From NCBI RefSeq assembly GCF_023053635.1, contig NC_086178.1:40656726-40720725 (forward strand): a stretch of DNA of 64,000 nt, in the 5' to 3' direction. A program made the translations under genes and the position numbers. This document shows, one piece after another, positions 1 through 10,300 of this stretch (the first letter of the stretch is position 1; each line of letters opens with the position of its first letter). The DNA is from Elgaria multicarinata webbii. Lineage: Eukaryota > Chordata > Lepidosauria > Squamata > Anguidae. Below the pieces are notes generated by a model. The model made no database searches. It had not been told where the DNA came from and was given only the letters and a program-made list of their open reading frames with translations.

Positions 1-87
1 TGTATCACTTTGTGCAATCACACTATCAGCCTGCTACTTAACAAGGGGAGACAAACTGGGAGGTGATGAGAGAAAACAGTCTGAAGC

Positions 88-490
88 TGCAGATGCCAGA
101 GGGGTAACCGTGTTAATCTGTTACAGCAAACACACCCACAAAAAGAACCTTGTAGCACTTTGAAGACCTGACGTTCATCATGGGCAATGAAACATACCAT
201 CCCAGTTGCGAGATGGGGAACAGGCAAGCACTGCTGAAAATAAATGACACAGTCAGTGTTTGTGAGTCAGATGGAACTTGTATACAACAAAAATATGGCT
301 GTCACTTGTTATTTGTCAGTTGCTCTGTGCCTCTGATGAAGTGGGCTATAGACCACAAAAGCTTATGACACAATCAATTCACGTGAGAACAATTCAATCC
401 AATCCTTTAAAAAGAAAAGACTAACACATTTATCATGCCGCAGTAAATCTGTTAGTCTTTAAGGTGCCAGCAGACTTCTTTTGTGAGTAT
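88..490. repeat. Penelope-like element fragment with inverted ends
   Basis: The left part (about 93-175, with a 'ccgtgtta' motif and a 'gtagcactttgaagac' motif) is roughly the reverse complement of the right part (about 438-490, 'ctgttagtctttaaggtgcc'). This arrangement recurs in reptile genomes around elements whose ends carry a ctgatga...gaaa motif. Such a motif sits at 333-360. Penelope-like retroelements are known to carry hammerhead ribozyme motifs in their terminal repeats, so this family is the best guess, not proven. No reverse transcriptase is present. Confidence 0.35.
333..360 (+). ncRNA. Decayed hammerhead-ribozyme-like motif
   Basis: CTGATGA at 333-339 is followed by a possible stem II (gtgg 341-344 with ccac 353-356) and then AAAA at 357-360 where the catalytic core needs GAAA. 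This is the order of conserved parts in a hammerhead. The changed core base argues against activity. The motif may also be a chance match inside the terminal repeat. Confidence 0.3.
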
Positions 491-532
491 TTGAATTTAG
501 AGAGCCAGTGATGCAGTTTCAAACAATCAATT

Positions 533-914
533 GTCATCTTCAGGGGTCCTTCTCTGCCAAAGGAAGTGAGGCAGGTGGCTACCAGGAGGAGGGCCTTCTG
601 TGCTGTGGCACCCCGGCTGTGGAATGAGCTCCCTAAGGAGGTTCAATTGGCACCTACATTATATGCTTTTAGATGCCAGGTGAAGACCTTTTTATTCTCC
701 CAGCATTTTAACAGTCTATAAATAAATTTTAACTTGGTGTTTTAAATTTTTAATTTTGCATTGCTGCTGTTTTTATCTGGTTGAGCTTTTATATTGTATT
801 TTATATTATGGTTTTATACTGTTGTTTTATACCTTGAATGGTTTTAATTTTTGTGAACCGCCCAGAGAGCTCCGGCTATTGGGCGGTATAGAAATGTAAT
901 AAATAAATAAATAA
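533..914 (+). mobile_element. L2-type LINE, 3' end fragment
   Basis: The sequence is nearly identical to the end of the longer copy at 41165-41970. It covers the last coding part ('aatgagctccctaaggagg'), an AT-rich 3' UTR, the conserved gaaccgcccagagagc...attgggcggtata hairpin and an (AATA)n tail. It is 5' truncated, as most LINE copies are. Confidence 0.85.
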
Positions 915-984
915 CTGCAGATATGTAGGACACAGCCCTGGGCTGAGGCCATCACTTGCTGAATCTACATTTGGGGGAGGTGTG

Positions 985-1190
985 GTGCACTTCATCAAAT
1001 TGGTCATGATCCTATAAAGCCTTACACGACTCGGGACCACAGTACCTGATGGAATGCCTCTCCCGGCATGAACTGACCTGTACACTATATTCAGCATCTA
1101 AGGCCCTCTTCTGAGGGAAGCTTGGAGGGTGGCAACAAGGGACAGGGCCTGCTTGGTAGTGGCCCCCACAATTATGGAACACTGGAAGTT
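985..1190 (+). mobile_element. Older L2-like LINE coding fragment
   Basis: The segment resembles the C-terminal coding part of L2 ORF2 ('actcgggaccacagtacctg', then 'gaatgcctctcccggc'), diverged from the copy at 41165-41970. It is short, has stops and no tail. Confidence 0.45.
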
Positions 1191-1202
1191 ACCGTAAGGT
1201 GA

Positions 1203-1290
1203 GTTAGACCATTGGACCATCTAACCCAGTAATGTCTACATGGATGAGCTCTAGCTGTCCTGGATTTCTAGCACTGTAGTATCAGAGACA
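1203..1290 (-). mobile_element. Probable tRNA-SINE tail fragment, reversed
   Basis: The run 'ccatctaacccagtaatgtc' and the following 'gagctctagctgtcctgg' resemble, in reverse, the body of the tRNA-derived SINE common in squamates whose head is seen at 2428-2525. The identification is from memory of the family and is weak. Confidence 0.3.
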
Positions 1291-1299
1291 CCAAGCCTA

Positions 1300-1452
1300 T
1301 ATAAACCAGTTACAGGGGAATATGGGCAGGAGGGTGCTGTTGCACAGTGTCCTGCTTGTGGGCCCCTGGTTGACAGCTGGTTGGCCACTGCATGAACAGA
1401 GTGCTGGACTAGATGGGCCCTTGGTCTGATCCAGTATGGCTCTTATGTTCAA
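1300..1452 (+). mobile_element. CR1-like LINE 3' tail (TTATGTTC type)
   Basis: The segment ends 'ggtctgatccagtatggctc' then 'ttatgttc', an 8-bp tail unit comparable to the CR1 ATTCTATG tail. Reverse copies of the same family lie at 45229-45470 and 51583-52350 in this window. The exact subfamily is not known to me. Confidence 0.55.
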
Positions 1453-2427
1453 AGACAGCTGCTAGCTCTCCTGGGTTTGCCTTTCCCTGTTTTGTTTGCT
1501 CTGAACAAATGCTTGTAAACTTGGAAAACTTTGATTGAAAGTCTGCTTAGCCAAAGACACCTTTTCATGTGTTGCTCTTCAGTGGGAGCAACACATCGAC
1601 TAATTGCTTGAAGTAATGAACAGCTTCATCTGTAGGCTTTTGCCAGGCTCTGATTCATCGGCTACAAGTGTCAGAGGCTACCTAATCGAAACCTCCCAGG
1701 ACTCACCTTAGCTTGAGCCGGCTGAGAGCAGCCAGAAAGAACCCTGCTTTCCTGTTTTCTATTGAAACTCCAGTTTCCCTCTGTCATCGTCTGATCTAGG
1801 CTCTCACAGCTGGGAAGGCAGCCAATTAGTCCCCATGTGGGTGGGAGAACAGTTTCTCTTAAAGGAACCGCCTCTCACTGTGGCAGCCGAAATGTCTAGT
1901 GGGGTCATGTTTTCTGTTCCTTTTCATCTAGACAGCATTTTCTTCTAATGAGGGACTGTATAATTTATTGGGATCAGGAAGGTATTTTTACCCCAATTTG
2001 GTTCTGCCTTTCTTGATGATCACTGGAACCCTTGAGCTTCCTTCCACCTGGACCAATTTCTTACACTGAAGTGAATGAACTGAATGTCAGCGTCTTACCC
2101 TGACTCTTCTTCCTGGTGCCTTGTCAGACTTGTCTTGAATGTGTGGACCAGACACTGAAGGTTCTAGCCAGACATTCTGATTTCCTGAGTGCACATTGGG
2201 ATCCTATGATACGAATAGAATTTGTTCTGGGAATCAAACCCTTTGAAGATGAGAGCCATTATTAATATATTAATCTAACTTTTGCATGCAAGAGGGACTG
2301 ACATTTCATTTATGTATTCATTGCTTAATGTAATGTGGAGCTTTGGCAGGAATATTAAACTGACACTTAAAATGTAAGAGAGATATTGAACAGGGAAATA
2401 CTTAACCATATTTAAAAGGTAAAAGAT
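1453..2427. other. Intergenic, nothing recognised
   Basis: No ORF with codon-like composition, RNA gene or repeat family was recognised. A chance ORF on the - strand near its end has no recognisable domain. Confidence 0.5.
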
Positions 2428-2525
2428 GAGGAGGACCCAGCAGTAAGCACATGCTTTGCATGCGAAAGGTCCCAGATTCAATCCCGGGCATCTCTAGTTA
2501 AAAGGAACAGGTAGGAGTAGAAGCA
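2428..2525 (+). mobile_element. tRNA-derived SINE head
   Basis: The stretch 'gctttgcatgcgaaaggtcc' followed by 'cagattcaatcccgggcatc' is tRNA-like: it contains a B-box-like ggtccagattcaatcc and resembles the tRNA-Ala-type head of squamate SINEs. No acceptor stem, proper anticodon arm or terminator can be folded, so it is a SINE and not a tRNA gene. The body is cut off after about 2525. Confidence 0.55.
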
Positions 2526-2983
2526 TTAGGCAGATTGAGGTGGACATTTCAGGTGGCAAATGCCTCAGTGGTGACAGCCTCTCGGCTCTTACCTCTTGTT
2601 GGAAGACAGAAATGTATGTTCCAGGCAGCCTGCCCTTCACCCATTACGCTACTCTGCTTGCCTGGGGTATGGTTGAGGATCCTGTCCTACCACCAGTGTT
2701 GAAGGAAGATGAACTGCCAGTCCGGACAGTTTCTGAAGGTGGCAGCAAAATGTCTTTGGCCAGCCCTGGGGCAGGAGGTGATAGGGAAGAAATGTCTCTA
2801 CCTGAAAATCTAGACAGCTGCTGTCTGTCAGAGTAAGTAATACTGAAGTACAAACACACTGTTCTTGTGAAAACTAGCTTTTAATGTTTATCTACATTAA
2901 ATGAACTACACAAGCCCCCTTAGTCAGACTTCTCTGCTATGGTCAGATGTATTTCTATTTAAATTATAGCAGTTTTTTTCTAA

Positions 2984-3005
2984 GTATGTATGTATGTATG
3001 TATGT
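2984..3005. repeat. (GTAT)n microsatellite
   Basis: About five and a half GTAT units are visible. Confidence 0.9.
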
Positions 3006-3093
3006 ACATTTCCATTTCAATGCTATGCAAATTGGTGTCCTCATTCTTGGCAATGTGTAAGTAGCCACCCTAGTTATGAGTATTTTACTCAGT

Positions 3094-3386
3094 GACTGGG
3101 TCCACACAATCACCTGAGGCCACTGTGGCTTTATCTAAGCCATGTTGGGTTGTGGCACTGCACACACCAACTGTGGCTTGTCATGTCATCTGAACCCATT
3201 GAGGGTGAGCTGTTGGTGTGGTTAACAAACCACCGAGAACCCATGACTTGTTAAACACACCAACAACCCACTGTCATCAGGTTTGGATATTCAAAAAGTC
3301 TACCTGCATGTGGCCTGAATCTTCAAAATGGCTATCTGCATGCATCACAGCTGTGGTGGGCTGTTTGATTGTGTGACCCGGCACAC
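3094..3386. mobile_element. MITE of the 'GGTTCA...ACA' group
   Basis: The left end 'gggtccacacaatcac' is the near inverse of the right end 'gattgtgtgacccggc'. The interior is made of repeated 'cccatg' / 'caaccc' / 'ggttgt' words. The same style of element appears at 16850-17223, 33173-33435, 42968-43122, 49204-49389 and 62172-62271. No coding capacity. Confidence 0.5.
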
Positions 3387-5079
3387 TTTTTCTTTCCTAA
3401 CATTGCTGCATAGCAAAGTGCTATGATACGAACTGCTTGAAGAAGAAACTGGGAGCCATACTAGTGGCCTTCTGCTAGCTCTAGTCTATCACAGTAATTA
3501 TCCATATACCCAAATTGTAAACAGTTTTGTCTTGAATTTGACAACCTTATACAGAGAGCAGTAATGGGAACAGTTGCCCTTGATTTTCAGCAATGCTATA
3601 CCATGTGACCCTCAGTCTATGCTTAACTTTTGTCTTGCGCTCCATCTTTTCCTATCCATCCCCATCTATTAAGTCTATTCCAGTTCTGTGCTGAAAATTT
3701 CTTCCACATTTTTTGTCCATTCTTATTAAATTTGATAGAAAAGAAATTGGTTTCAAAAAGAAATTCAAAGGGGAAGAAATTTCAGAGACAGTCTCATGAA
3801 TGGGGTTCAGGGTTCTTGTTCTTAACTTTCTTAAGAGATGGCTGAGGGGTGCGTACAATCACTTTACAATTGTCTCTCTGCACCAGCATTAGAAACAAGA
3901 TCTATCCACCATCACCCCTTAGAAATTTAACACTGGGAAGAGCCTGGGGAAGGTGTTGAATCCTAAAGAATGACAGCTAGAGCTCAATCAAAATGTCTCA
4001 GGAGACATTTTCCTCAGAAATGTTCTGATATTTTTCTTTTCTTGTCCCTGTCCGCTACCCCAGAAATAAAAGGCCACTTTGCAGAATTTCCCCACATTTT
4101 CATTCTTATTTTTGGTGGGTTTTGCTTTCCCTCTCCCCTCACATGCAATGCCCCAGAACAATGCTAGGTGTGGGGCATTGCAGAGAATGCAAAATAGCAG
4201 CCAGGCTGCCGTTACAGTTACTGCTATTGACACTTGCAGTGGTAGGGCAAAAAATAAAATAAAAAATTAAACCCCCTTAGGAAAAAAGAAAGATGCTCTG
4301 TTTGCCAGTGGTGAGTCCCACCTGTGAGGAATTGTTGGAGAATTTCTCCTACCTCTGGAGTAATTTGGTGCAATTTCCTTCCACCCCCTCCACCACTCAA
4401 TTTCTCTGCCCACAAATACAGTGGTGGATTCCAAGAAGTCATATGTGCACGCAGCTCTTGTCTCTTTCCTTGAAGAGAGAGGATCTAATAGTAAATCTTG
4501 CTTCTAGCAGACTCATTTAGGGAGGGGGGAACTCTGGTAATGAGCAATGCTGTCTTATATGTCTGAGAGAAGTAAAGGAGAAAGCTTTTTACTTGTGAAA
4601 AATTGCCTGAGGGAACTCCGGCCTAGGTTTTATTACTTCACAAAGAATGAGAATGGGGCATGAGAAGAACCTATATACTTTGATTTCACATCACTGCAGA
4701 ATTATTTATTTATTTTTAATGCATTTCTTAGCTGCTTTTCCAGATGAAGGGTGAAATATCATAGATGTGAGGCTAAAGAATTTCTGGCAAGGACTGAATT
4801 TTTGTTATCCAGTGAGCGTGTATATGTATCTTGGTTTTCCTTTCTCCTTGGCCTCTCTCCAGTCTGCCAACTATATTAACTAAATTCTAATCTGTCAGCT
4901 TTACTATTCACAGGAAAGGGACCACTGCCCAAATTATTCAGACCTTGGTTTACCATTTCAACTGCATTTTTCATGTTAAAGACATGACCACAGTTGATCT
5001 TTGCTAATTGAGGCTGTGCTTCAAATGCAGTCCACAGAGTGAGTTACCACAGTGCTGCAATGTAGTCTAGTAGTCTTTA
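3387..5079. other. Intergenic, nothing recognised
   Basis: Several short ORFs on both strands (for example around 3630-4520) overlap each other and have no recognisable domains. Composition is ordinary AT-rich DNA. Confidence 0.5.
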
Positions 5080-5490
5080 TTACGCAACCAAAATAAGTTT
5101 TAGAAAATATCATTCACCACAGCATCAACAAAATCCATCTTACAGTACAATATATAACAGAGCATTATCATAGTTTAGTCACAATAAGATATATTAATTG
5201 CAGTTCCGTTAATACATCGAGATAAAACTTATGGCGGCCCATCCTGAGCCAGGTCATTGTCTCCTATCACAGTTCTAAGCTGAGCTGCTTTAACTGCAAA
5301 CCTAGCTATATTTAATAAAATGGGCTTCGATGTGTTTGTAAGTAGATATGTAATTTTATCCATATCATTAAGATTGGCTACTGTTACTAGGTGTCTCTTT
5401 AGATATTTATCTCTAGGATTTTTATAAAGTTTACAGTGTAAAACGTAGTGCACCGTATCCTCCACCTCCTGACTTCCACAGATGCAAACA
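5080..5490 (-). mobile_element. LINE ORF2 C-terminal fragment (CCHC region)
   Basis: On the - strand the translation reads CICGSQEVEDTVHYVLHC followed by KLYKNPRDKYL, a C-C-H-C pattern like the zinc-knuckle-like C-terminus of several LINE ORF2 proteins. The clade cannot be decided from this short piece. It is 5' truncated and has no recognisable tail. Confidence 0.45.
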
Positions 5491-5594
5491 TGTTACTCTC
5501 TGGGGATGTTCTTATTTGTTTTCATTGTCTAGAAGCGCAAATCAATAACAGTCATTCCCATATTGTGTGTGGTGTGGGGGATGGATGGAAGAAA

Positions 5595-5660
5595 TACACA
5601 CACACACACACACATATATATACATTTCTATACCTCCCAATAGCTGAAGCTATCAATTTA
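5595..5660 (-). repeat. (CA)n tract and L2 tail remnant
   Basis: A CA/TA dinucleotide tract runs into 'tttctatacctcccaatagc', a reversed, decayed L2 3' hairpin like that at 27228-27430. Confidence 0.5.
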
Positions 5661-5902
5661 TGACAACCTGGACATGTAGCCCAACGTCATGATGTACTTA
5701 GGAACATACAATACACTTAATTCAGGCCATGTGGCACCCTTGGGCAGTTGCCAGAGCCTCCATGCCCAGAACACCTGCTCTGGGCTCCCCATTTTTTCTT
5801 GGGACTCCTAGGAGTACCAGGAGGGTTGGGTTTCAGAGTTGCCACCATTCTTTCTCCTTCTCCCTCCCCCTGCCCCAACCTGCAATATAGGGCATTGCAA
5901 TT

Positions 5903-6011
5903 AGGGCTGTGCACCCCCTCGGATAGGAGCCCCAAATCCAAAGCAGATCAGGGTGATTCGGACCCCCGAATCACAGACCCAAGGCAGTTCGAGGGGTCTG
6001 TGTACAGCCCT
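5903..6011. mobile_element. 109-bp MITE, GGGCTGTGCAC family
   Basis: The ends AGGGCTGTGCAC and GTGTACAGCCCT are inverted repeats, and AATT flanks both sides (5899-5902 and 6012-6015) as a likely 4-bp target duplication. Internal 'gattcggacccccgaatc' palindromes match the style of the much larger element at 19521-21143, which shares the GTGCACAGCCC end. Confidence 0.65.
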
Positions 6012-6061
6012 AATTACAATGGCATCTATTTATGTTTGCGTTGGCAGGGTGCTTTTTCTTT

Positions 6062-6146
6062 TGTTGTTGTTTATTCATTCAGTCGCTTCTGACTCTTCGT
6101 GACTTCATGGACCAGCCCACGCCAGAGCTTTCTGTCGGCCGTCGCC
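6062..6146 (-). mobile_element. Bov-B LINE (or Bov-B-tailed SINE) 3' end, reversed
   Basis: The segment 'ttgttgtttattcattcagt' then 'cgcttctgactcttcgtgac' is the reverse of the classic Bov-B 3' end. A second short piece in the opposite orientation is at 53699-53752. Confidence 0.7.
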
Positions 6147-6529
6147 ATTTAAAATCTCAAAAAAAGAAAAGAAAAAGAGGACTTTTGTTCCACATGAAAT
6201 AAGACCCAGCTTAGCAATAACAGCAAAGATAGGAATTCATGGTATGGTTGTGTGGAGGTGTGTGTGTGTGTGGGGGGGGAAGTATCCATGGTTGCCCAAG
6301 TATAGCTAAAATCCTGGATTTTCTCATTGTTTCCCTGATGGTAGCTGAAACTTCTCCTCAAGGGGTAGACAAAAAAAAAAAAATGACAAAAGGAACTAAG
6401 AACATAGGAAGAGTTAACAGTGAGGATTCACCCATGGCTCACTCTATACCATTGGGAAGGGGGCAGCAAGCAGAGAAATTCTCAATGTTATCTCCAGTCT
6501 CAGATCATAGATAATAGTAGGTATACAGC

Positions 6530-6915
6530 TAGTTGAGTGTCCCACTCTAAACTGAGTCCTGGTTCTTTACTAGTCAATAAAAGGATGTAAACAATGGTCT
6601 ATTAAGAAGGCAAATGGCTAAACACAGGGAAGCAGTCAGATACGTGAGGTCATGCTGAGGCATCAGTGGTCAAAAGAGCAGGCTGAGGTCAAAACACAGC
6701 GAATCAATCAGCTACATTACACAATCCAGAAACAGAGTCAAGAAGGGGTCCAGGGATCAGCATTATTCCAGAGCATCAATCCAGAAAATAAGCTACTGGA
6801 ATGGTGCTGTTTCCAACACTGGCTTGGCATACACTGCAGGCTTTTTAACAGCAGAGCCTCTTGTCCCACCCAGGGCTCAGCTGCAGTACATTAGAACTCT
6901 CTGGTCAGAGCCCTG
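6530..6915. repeat. Retroelement-like sequence, unclassified
   Basis: Repeated phrases such as 'ggtcatgctgaggcatcagt', 'gaggtcaaaacacag' and 'cagggatcagcattattcc' resemble the purine-rich body of squamate retroelements, and a similar style is seen at 15625-16470. It directly precedes the hairpin at 7001-7196 and may belong to the same Penelope-like copy; an LTR element cannot be excluded. Confidence 0.3.
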
Positions 6916-7000
6916 CTCATGAGGAGCCACCCTTTCCTCCTGTGTAGATCTCTACTGCAGCTTGGCTACTTCACTGAGGTTAACAAGAGGCTTCTGTACT

Positions 7001-7196
7001 GGCTGTGTTCCCAGCATGTTTCGACTGTCTTTATCAAGAGAAAGACTCTTAAAAGCTTTTCAGGAGGATTCCCTCTCTCTTTCTTCATCCTAGTCTTTTT
7101 TGGATGAAGAAAGGGAGAGGGAATCCTCCAAAAAAGCTTTTAAGAGTCTTTCCCTTGATAAAGACTCACAGTCGAAACACATTGGGAACACAACCA
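7001..7196. repeat. Near-perfect 90-bp inverted repeat (Penelope-like hairpin)
   Basis: The left arm (7001-7090) and right arm (7102-7196) are reverse complements with few differences, separated by an 11-bp loop. Each arm includes 'cttgataaagac' followed by 'agtcgaaac', which resembles the ctgatga-stem-gaaa order of hammerheads in Penelope-like elements, although the core bases deviate. Two oppositely oriented terminal repeats meeting head to head would give this structure. Confidence 0.5.
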
Positions 7197-8631
7197 GGTG
7201 TCTCTTGTTTCTTTTTTGGTTTCCTTGAGTTGGGCCTGCTTTTTCTGGCTCCATCACTCCCTGGGACTTGCAGGGTGCTCAACCTCCTCTTCCTCTGAGG
7301 TAGAGACCCCCTCTTCATGAGCAGCTGGGATCTCAGCAGGATCCTCCATTGTCTCAGGCCCCTATTGCGGTGCAGGCCCTGGCAGGAACTGTTGAGGCCT
7401 CTAATGCTTTCTCTTTGTAGGAGGATTCCAATAGGGGGATGATACTGACTCACTTGGTGCAACAACCCCAAAATGTTTAGGGACTCAGCTGGTGCTCTGA
7501 TGACTGAGTCCCTTCCTCCATGATGAGTGAGACATGGAATTCCTGATCTCTTAGAATGGAGAAAGGCTAAAACAGGCAAGGGCATTGTGATGCCATCAGT
7601 GGGCATGGCCACACCAGCTGACATCACCCAGCCCATGGAGAACCTGGAGGGGGGCAATTTGACCCTCCTACTAATCTCTAGTTCTGCACACTTTCACTAA
7701 GCAGTTGCAGCCCAACCTAAAGTGAATCACAATAACAGGAGATAGAACATATGATAAAAATTGAGAAGTGGATCCCCAAATGTATGTTTGGACTAAAGAT
7801 GGGCCCTTAGTCTGAATTCTGAAAAAATTGAAGTCTACTGCATATAGCAGGACTTCCATTTTTTGACTATGGTTGGTAAACATGTGCAAACAAAAGTGGT
7901 GGAAATCCATAAAATTAATGTAAAACTCAGATTACAGGCTCCTTTCCATTAAAGTGCTGTGAAAAAAATTATATCCTCTACCCAAAAAAGTAGAAACAAG
8001 CTACATAGAGTTAGTCTAAACTATTCTAAATTGGAATGAAAGCATTTGGTTCAATGGGTATTTGGAGTTTTTTTTAAAAAAAAAATTCAGAAATAAGAGA
8101 TTTTGATTTCAGTTCCCTCTCCAATAAGAGCTTTCTCATTATAGATTTGTTCTTCCTGACACCTGGGTAGTTATGAGTAGCAACAAAAAGTAGAAATAGG
8201 CCTCAGAAGTATTTCAGACTGCACTAAACTTTTAATGGACATCCCTCTCAGGAACAAGAGTGGGCTGTAAACCATGGAGCTTGAATACTTTTGTTGTATG
8301 CAGTGAAAATGCAGACAGGAAGGCGTGTTGGTATGATGTTTAAGACACCAGGGGTTATTCATTAGCTTGGCCTACAAAGAAGAAGAAAAGTGCAAACTTC
8401 TTAGAGCACTGCAACAATGAAAGAGACAGACAGAACAAAATACCTGGGGTGAAAGAATTTTTCCAGAGATGGTAGCACAAAAAGGGCTGGAACTATTGGC
8501 ATGCCAAATAGAAAAGTTAAACAAGTCTTTTGAAAAGGGACGTAAACCTGATAGATGATTAGCTTCAGTGACAGTTAAAAAATAGCTTAGAAACAGAAAA
8601 AAACAGGATAGCAGAATTAAGAAAGTGACCT
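7197..8631. other. Mostly unrecognised; repeat body possibly to 7670
   Basis: About 7197-7670 may be the body of the retroelement whose hairpin lies just before it: it is GC-richer and lacks an open frame with known domains. From 7671 to 8631 nothing was recognised. Confidence 0.35.
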
Positions 8632-8773
8632 GGGCCGGATCTACACTACTGCTTTAAAGTGCTTTAAAGCACTTTATAACAGTTTTGACAACTGTATCTG
8701 GAGTGTGTCCTAGGCCCCAACAGTTGTCAAAACTGCTATAAAGCACTTTAAAGCAGTAGTGTAGGTCCTGCCC
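8632..8773. mobile_element. Palindromic MITE, GGATCTACACTACTGC family
   Basis: The whole element is a hairpin: GGGCCGGATCTACACTACTG at the left matches the reverse of 'cagtagtgtaggtcctgccc' at the right, and the middle carries repeated 'gctttaaagc' words. A second copy is at 51313-51464, and related forms are at 28430-28500 and 63818-63993. No clear target duplication was seen. Confidence 0.7.
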
Positions 8774-9252
8774 TGATTCGCGCAATGCAAAAACCCATCA
8801 TGGTTGATCAGCCATGGTGAGTTGTCATGTTGTACAAACCCAGTACAGCTTCTGCAGGGTGGCTAATTTTTGCAGACAAGCCACCTTGAGGACCCATGGC
8901 TTCTTTTAGAGTTGTTGATACCCATGGTGGCTTGTTGTGTCATCTGAACCTGGCTGGGCTACTTTGTTGTGGGTTGTCAGGAATGGCTACAGAGCTGGCC
9001 GGCAAGAAGCAGAAAATGTGCAAATTTCATAGCAGCTATCATTTGCTCCTGCACACTTGTGCAAGACCAAAAACAAATGAAGAAGTAGCAAATGAGTTCA
9101 GGACGCTCTCTGGTGTCCTTTGTTCACTACTTTTAGGAGCATGGAGTGGGGGGCACTGAGAAAGGATGTGGGAGGATGGTGACAGCGCTTGCAAGATCAC
9201 AAGGAGCGGCAGGGATTTTTGGTTGCTCCTGCTGGCTGGCTTTGTAGCACAA
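8774..9252. other. Probable old MITE sequence of the GGTTCA group
   Basis: Words such as 'cccatcatggttgatcagcc', 'cccatggtggcttgttgtg' and 'tcatctgaacctgg' match the word set of the MITEs at 3094 and 42968, but end repeats are not clear. The rest is unrecognised. Confidence 0.3.
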
Positions 9253-9420
9253 TTTTGGACTCCGTTTGACTTCTCCATCATGAGATTTGTGCAATTTCTC
9301 CCTCTGTCTTACTGCTCTGCCATGAGATTTGTGCAATTTTTGCCTCCGTTTGTCTGCTCTGCCTTGAAATTTACACAATTTTGGACTCCATTTTACTTAT
9401 TTCTCATGACATTTGCATAT
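9253..9420 (+). repeat. Minisatellite, four 42-bp units
   Basis: Four consecutive units of exactly 42 bp start at 9253, 9295, 9337 and 9379, each with the pattern 'ttttggactccg...' then 'catgagatttgtgcaa', diverged from one another. Because 42 is divisible by three, the + frame stays open and spells a 14-residue repeat. No start context or domain suggests a real protein. Confidence 0.75.
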
Positions 9421-9560
9421 ATTTACTAATCCCACTCACTGCTTTGTAAGCCATATGTATATGTGACAGATAGCAACATAAGAAAGGAATAAGCAGGAAG
9501 AGGGTAGGAAGCCAGAAGTGGCTGGCGGCTACAGGAGAGAAGATCCATTTCATTGTGGAT

Positions 9561-9735
9561 AGGGTGACTGTATGGAAAGGAGGACAGGGCTCCTGTATCT
9601 TTAACAGTTGTAGAGAAACAAAATTTCAGCAGGTGTCATTTGTATGCATGCAGCACATGGTGAAATTCCCTCTTCATCACAACAGTTAAAGCTGCAGGAG
9701 CCCTGCCCTCTTTTGTATCTGTTCAAGCAGACTTT
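9561..9735 (+). mobile_element. MITE, AGGGTGACCATATG family, truncated
   Basis: The element starts 'agggtgactgtatggaaagg' and continues 'acagggctcctgtatc', matching the copies at 47234-47436 and 53396-53698. The right half present in the 53396 copy is missing. Confidence 0.65.
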
Positions 9736-10297
9736 AAAAGGGGGGAAGTTCACTAGCAAAGGAAGCCTGGAAATGGAGAATGACATTGAGAAGAGGAGGG
9801 GGGGGCGTGTATCAGTATGTTGGGCTAAATATCAGAGAGGTGCTCTTGTGCCCTTGTGCAAGAGAACAATTGCCTGTGGAAAAAACTAATATGTTAAAAA
9901 AAAAGTTTGCAGACAGTTTACCACGTTCATAAGGGCTCTGTAAAGTAATTCCATTTGGCAACCCCAGAGAGCCAATTGCAGAAAGGGTGCTGATGAAGGG
10001 ACTGAGGTAACAAGGAATTCTGTCAGAAAGATACCTGGGATACATGCTGGAGCTGGCAGGGGGACTAAGAGAGAATGAGGGCGAATGCAAGCCATGGCAA
10101 ACCCAATTGTCTGTCAGGTGAGCAAGTGAGCAACCAACCCATGGTGGCTTATTCACAGGGTGGCTTAGTTTGACATGCGAACACACCAAGTATTTTGAAG
10201 AAAAGAATTCTATGAAAAACTGTAAAGATCCAGTAGAAGAAGAAAAAAGGGAGGGTAGGGTATTATATTATGTTCAGGTTTATTTTGCTTTCCTTTC
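9736..10297. other. Unrecognised intergenic
   Basis: A short 'cccatggtggcttattcaca' motif near 10140 resembles the GGTTCA-group MITEs. Otherwise nothing recognised. Confidence 0.4.
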
Positions 10298-10300
10298 TGA

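Noticed and set aside
2437-2510. A tRNA gene
   Set aside because: A B-box-like sequence is present, but the acceptor and anticodon arms do not fold and the flank continues into a SINE body.
2540-2836. 98-codon ORF as a small gene
   Set aside because: Not similar to any family I know, with no promoter or splice signals; chance length in this composition.
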